The notes under the pieces were generated by a model. It did not search any database. It worked only from the letters and a program-made list of their open reading frames with translations, and was not told the DNA's origin. From Paraktedonobacter sp034438135 (GTDB taxonomy: Bacteria; Chloroflexota; Ktedonobacteria; Ktedonobacterales; Ktedonobacteraceae), in assembly GCA_034438135.1 (NCBI GenBank), contig DAOTTL010000594.1:1-6652 (forward strand): 6,652 nucleotides of DNA, written 5' to 3'. The position numbers and the translations under genes were made by a program. Shown here in pieces: positions 5,660 to 6,652 of this stretch; positions within the stretch are counted from its first letter, which is position 1, and every line of letters starts with the position of its first letter.

Positions 5660-6607
5660 TTAAACAGCATTGACAAACAGACTGCTGACCGACTCTCCAT
5701 TATGGATACGCCTGATTGTCTCAGCCATCAGAGGAGCAATCGAGAGGATTGTCATATTGGGCAGGCGCTTTTCAGGGGGAATAGGCACAGTATTCGTTGT
5801 AACGATCTCCGTCACATCATGCTGGCTACTGAGCCGCTCAATGGCCGGTCCGCAGAAAAGGCCGTGAGTACAGGCAATAGAGATACGTTCTGCTCGTAGT
5901 TCTCGCAAGCGATCAAGGATCTCTACAATCGTTCCCCCATTGGCGATCTCATCATCGAGAATAATTACATCTTTCCCTCGCACATCGCCAACAATCATAT
6001 CGATCACCACACGATCATCAGAGATGCGGCGTTTTCGCCCGGCTGCAATCGGCACATTCAGCAATTGGGCGAAGTGCGAGGCCGATTTAGCGTTTCCAAG
6101 GTCAGGTGAAAGAACCACCGTATTATCCAGGTCATAGTCACTGAAATGTTGGGCAAGCACATTCAGCGCGTTAAGATGATCCGTGGGAACGCTAAAGAAG
6201 CCATGTACCTGCGCTGCATGTAGCGTCATCGTCAGCACGCGGTTGGCCCCGGAGGTGGCCAGCAGATCGGCAGTTAAGCGACCCGCAATGGAGATGCGGG
6301 GAGCATTTTTTTTATCGGAACGTGCGTAAGAATAGTAGGGGATTACAGCTGTTGTGCGAGCGGCGGAAGCTCCTCGCGCAGCGTCGAGCATAAAGAGTAG
6401 CTGTACAAGGTTTTCCTGGACAGGGGGGACGAGCGGTTGGATAATAAAGACATCACTCTCACGGCAGTTTGCATTGAGTTGAACATACAGACAATCGTTA
6501 CTAAAATGCCTGATAGTCGCCGGGCTGAGAGGGACTTTCAGGCAATCACAGATCTCCTGCGCTAGCTCATGATGAGCATTTCCACTAAAAATTGTAATCT
6601 CACGCAT
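5660..6607 (-). CDS. prs: Ribose-phosphate pyrophosphokinase (PRPP synthetase), divergent subtype
   Basis: This complete 315-residue protein is the normal family length. The enzyme transfers pyrophosphate from ATP to ribose 5-phosphate, giving PRPP for nucleotide, His and Trp synthesis in the cytoplasm. The order of motifs is that of Prs: HFSNDCLYVQL (34-44) in the ATP-binding region, ESDVFIIQ (50-57), YYSYARSDKKNAPRISI (91-107), TLHAAQVHGFF (128-138) with its His130, SPDLGNAK (167-174), the catalytic-loop RKRR (191-194) with Lys192, and the PRPP loop ILDDEIANGGTI (216-227). Several positions differ from textbook Prs: Cys for the Glu of F-S-N-x-E, Thr for the Asp of DLHA, and DDEIANGGT for DDxIDTxGT. 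This suits a divergent paralogue subfamily. The start ATG 6607 has AGAAGGA about 8 nt upstream. Its promoter lies outside the window or within an upstream operon. Confidence 0.92.
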   Translation of the reverse strand: MREITIFSGNAHHELAQEICDCLKVPLSPATIRHFSNDCLYVQLNANCRESDVFIIQPLVPPVQENLVQLLFMLDAARGASAARTTAVIPYYSYARSDKKNAPRISIAGRLTADLLATSGANRVLTMTLHAAQVHGFFSVPTDHLNALNVLAQHFSDYDLDNTVVLSPDLGNAKSASHFAQLLNVPIAAGRKRRISDDRVVIDMIVGDVRGKDVIILDDEIANGGTIVEILDRLRELRAERISIACTHGLFCGPAIERLSSQHDVTEIVTTNTVPIPPEKRLPNMTILSIAPLMAETIRRIHNGESVSSLFVNAV

Positions 6608-6652
6608 GCTCGGTATCCTTCTGCTTGACTAGAATACGCCGGGCCGCCAGGT
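6600..6652 (-). CDS. Possible C-terminal end of a gene upstream of prs (partial)
   Basis: On the minus strand an open frame enters from the window edge and stops with TGA at 6602-6600, overlapping the prs start as ATGCGTGA. The 16 visible residues read LAARRILVKQKDTEHA. Such an 8-nt overlap is typical of translationally coupled genes, but 16 codons are too few to identify a product or to exclude chance. Another frame here is also open, and a third has a TAG. Confidence 0.3.
   Translation of the reverse strand, partial: LAARRILVKQKDTEHA

Noticed and set aside
1..6652. CRISPR array, tRNA, rRNA or phage genes
   Set aside because: No regularly spaced repeats, cloverleaf sequences, rRNA-like sequence or phage or integrase proteins were seen on either strand.

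Overview
The window is an ordinary-looking bacterial chromosome segment of moderate G+C. Its core is an electron-transfer flavoprotein (ETF) operon with a membrane iron-sulfur quinone reductase. The organism is probably an aerobic or facultative, menaquinone-using Gram-positive-type bacterium. Gene style, short noncoding repeats and ETF/EtfD sequences resembling the actinobacterial type would fit Chloroflexota (Ktedonobacteria-like) or a relative. That placement is an impression from memory, not a computed result.

Layout. (1) 3-320 (+) is the 3' part of an antibiotic-biosynthesis-monooxygenase-fold (ABM) protein; a strong hairpin follows at 389-419. (2) 528-908 (-) is a complete PhnB-like VOC/glyoxalase-fold gene. 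Just upstream, at 937-999 (-), is a 20-codon ORF with a good Shine-Dalgarno that reads like the N-terminus of a dienelactone hydrolase and then stops, so it looks like a gene remnant. (3) 1000-1509 has no convincing gene. It holds a repeat-like block (about 1157-1276), a near-consensus sigma70/sigmaA promoter (TTGACA-18 bp-TACAAT, 1277-1306) and a structured leader of about 200 nt. The -10 hexamer begins an exact 12-bp direct repeat of the etfB start site. (4) 1510-5588 (+) carries etfB, etfA and etfD. (5) A 29-bp-stem palindrome at 5593-5654, with an A-tract on one side and a T-tract on the other, separates the convergent etfD and prs genes and should terminate both. (6) 5660-6607 (-) is a complete but divergent ribose-phosphate pyrophosphokinase. 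A possible upstream partner ORF overlaps its start by 8 nt and runs off the window edge.

How the genes work together. EtfA and EtfB form the soluble FAD/AMP heterodimer that collects electrons from acyl-CoA dehydrogenases and similar flavoenzymes. EtfD, with an N-terminal NarI-like membrane cytochrome b domain, two ferredoxin motifs and two CCG-type cysteine domains, is the type of protein known as EtfD in mycobacteria and EMO in anaerobes. It passes ETF electrons to the quinone pool, so the three genes make a self-contained ETF-to-menaquinone route. Prs makes PRPP and is functionally separate.

I found no wholly new system. The points most worth a second look are the direct repeat at the etfB start, the truncated hydrolase remnant, the altered first cysteine motif of EtfD, the non-canonical active-site motifs of Prs and the intercistronic hairpin in front of etfD.
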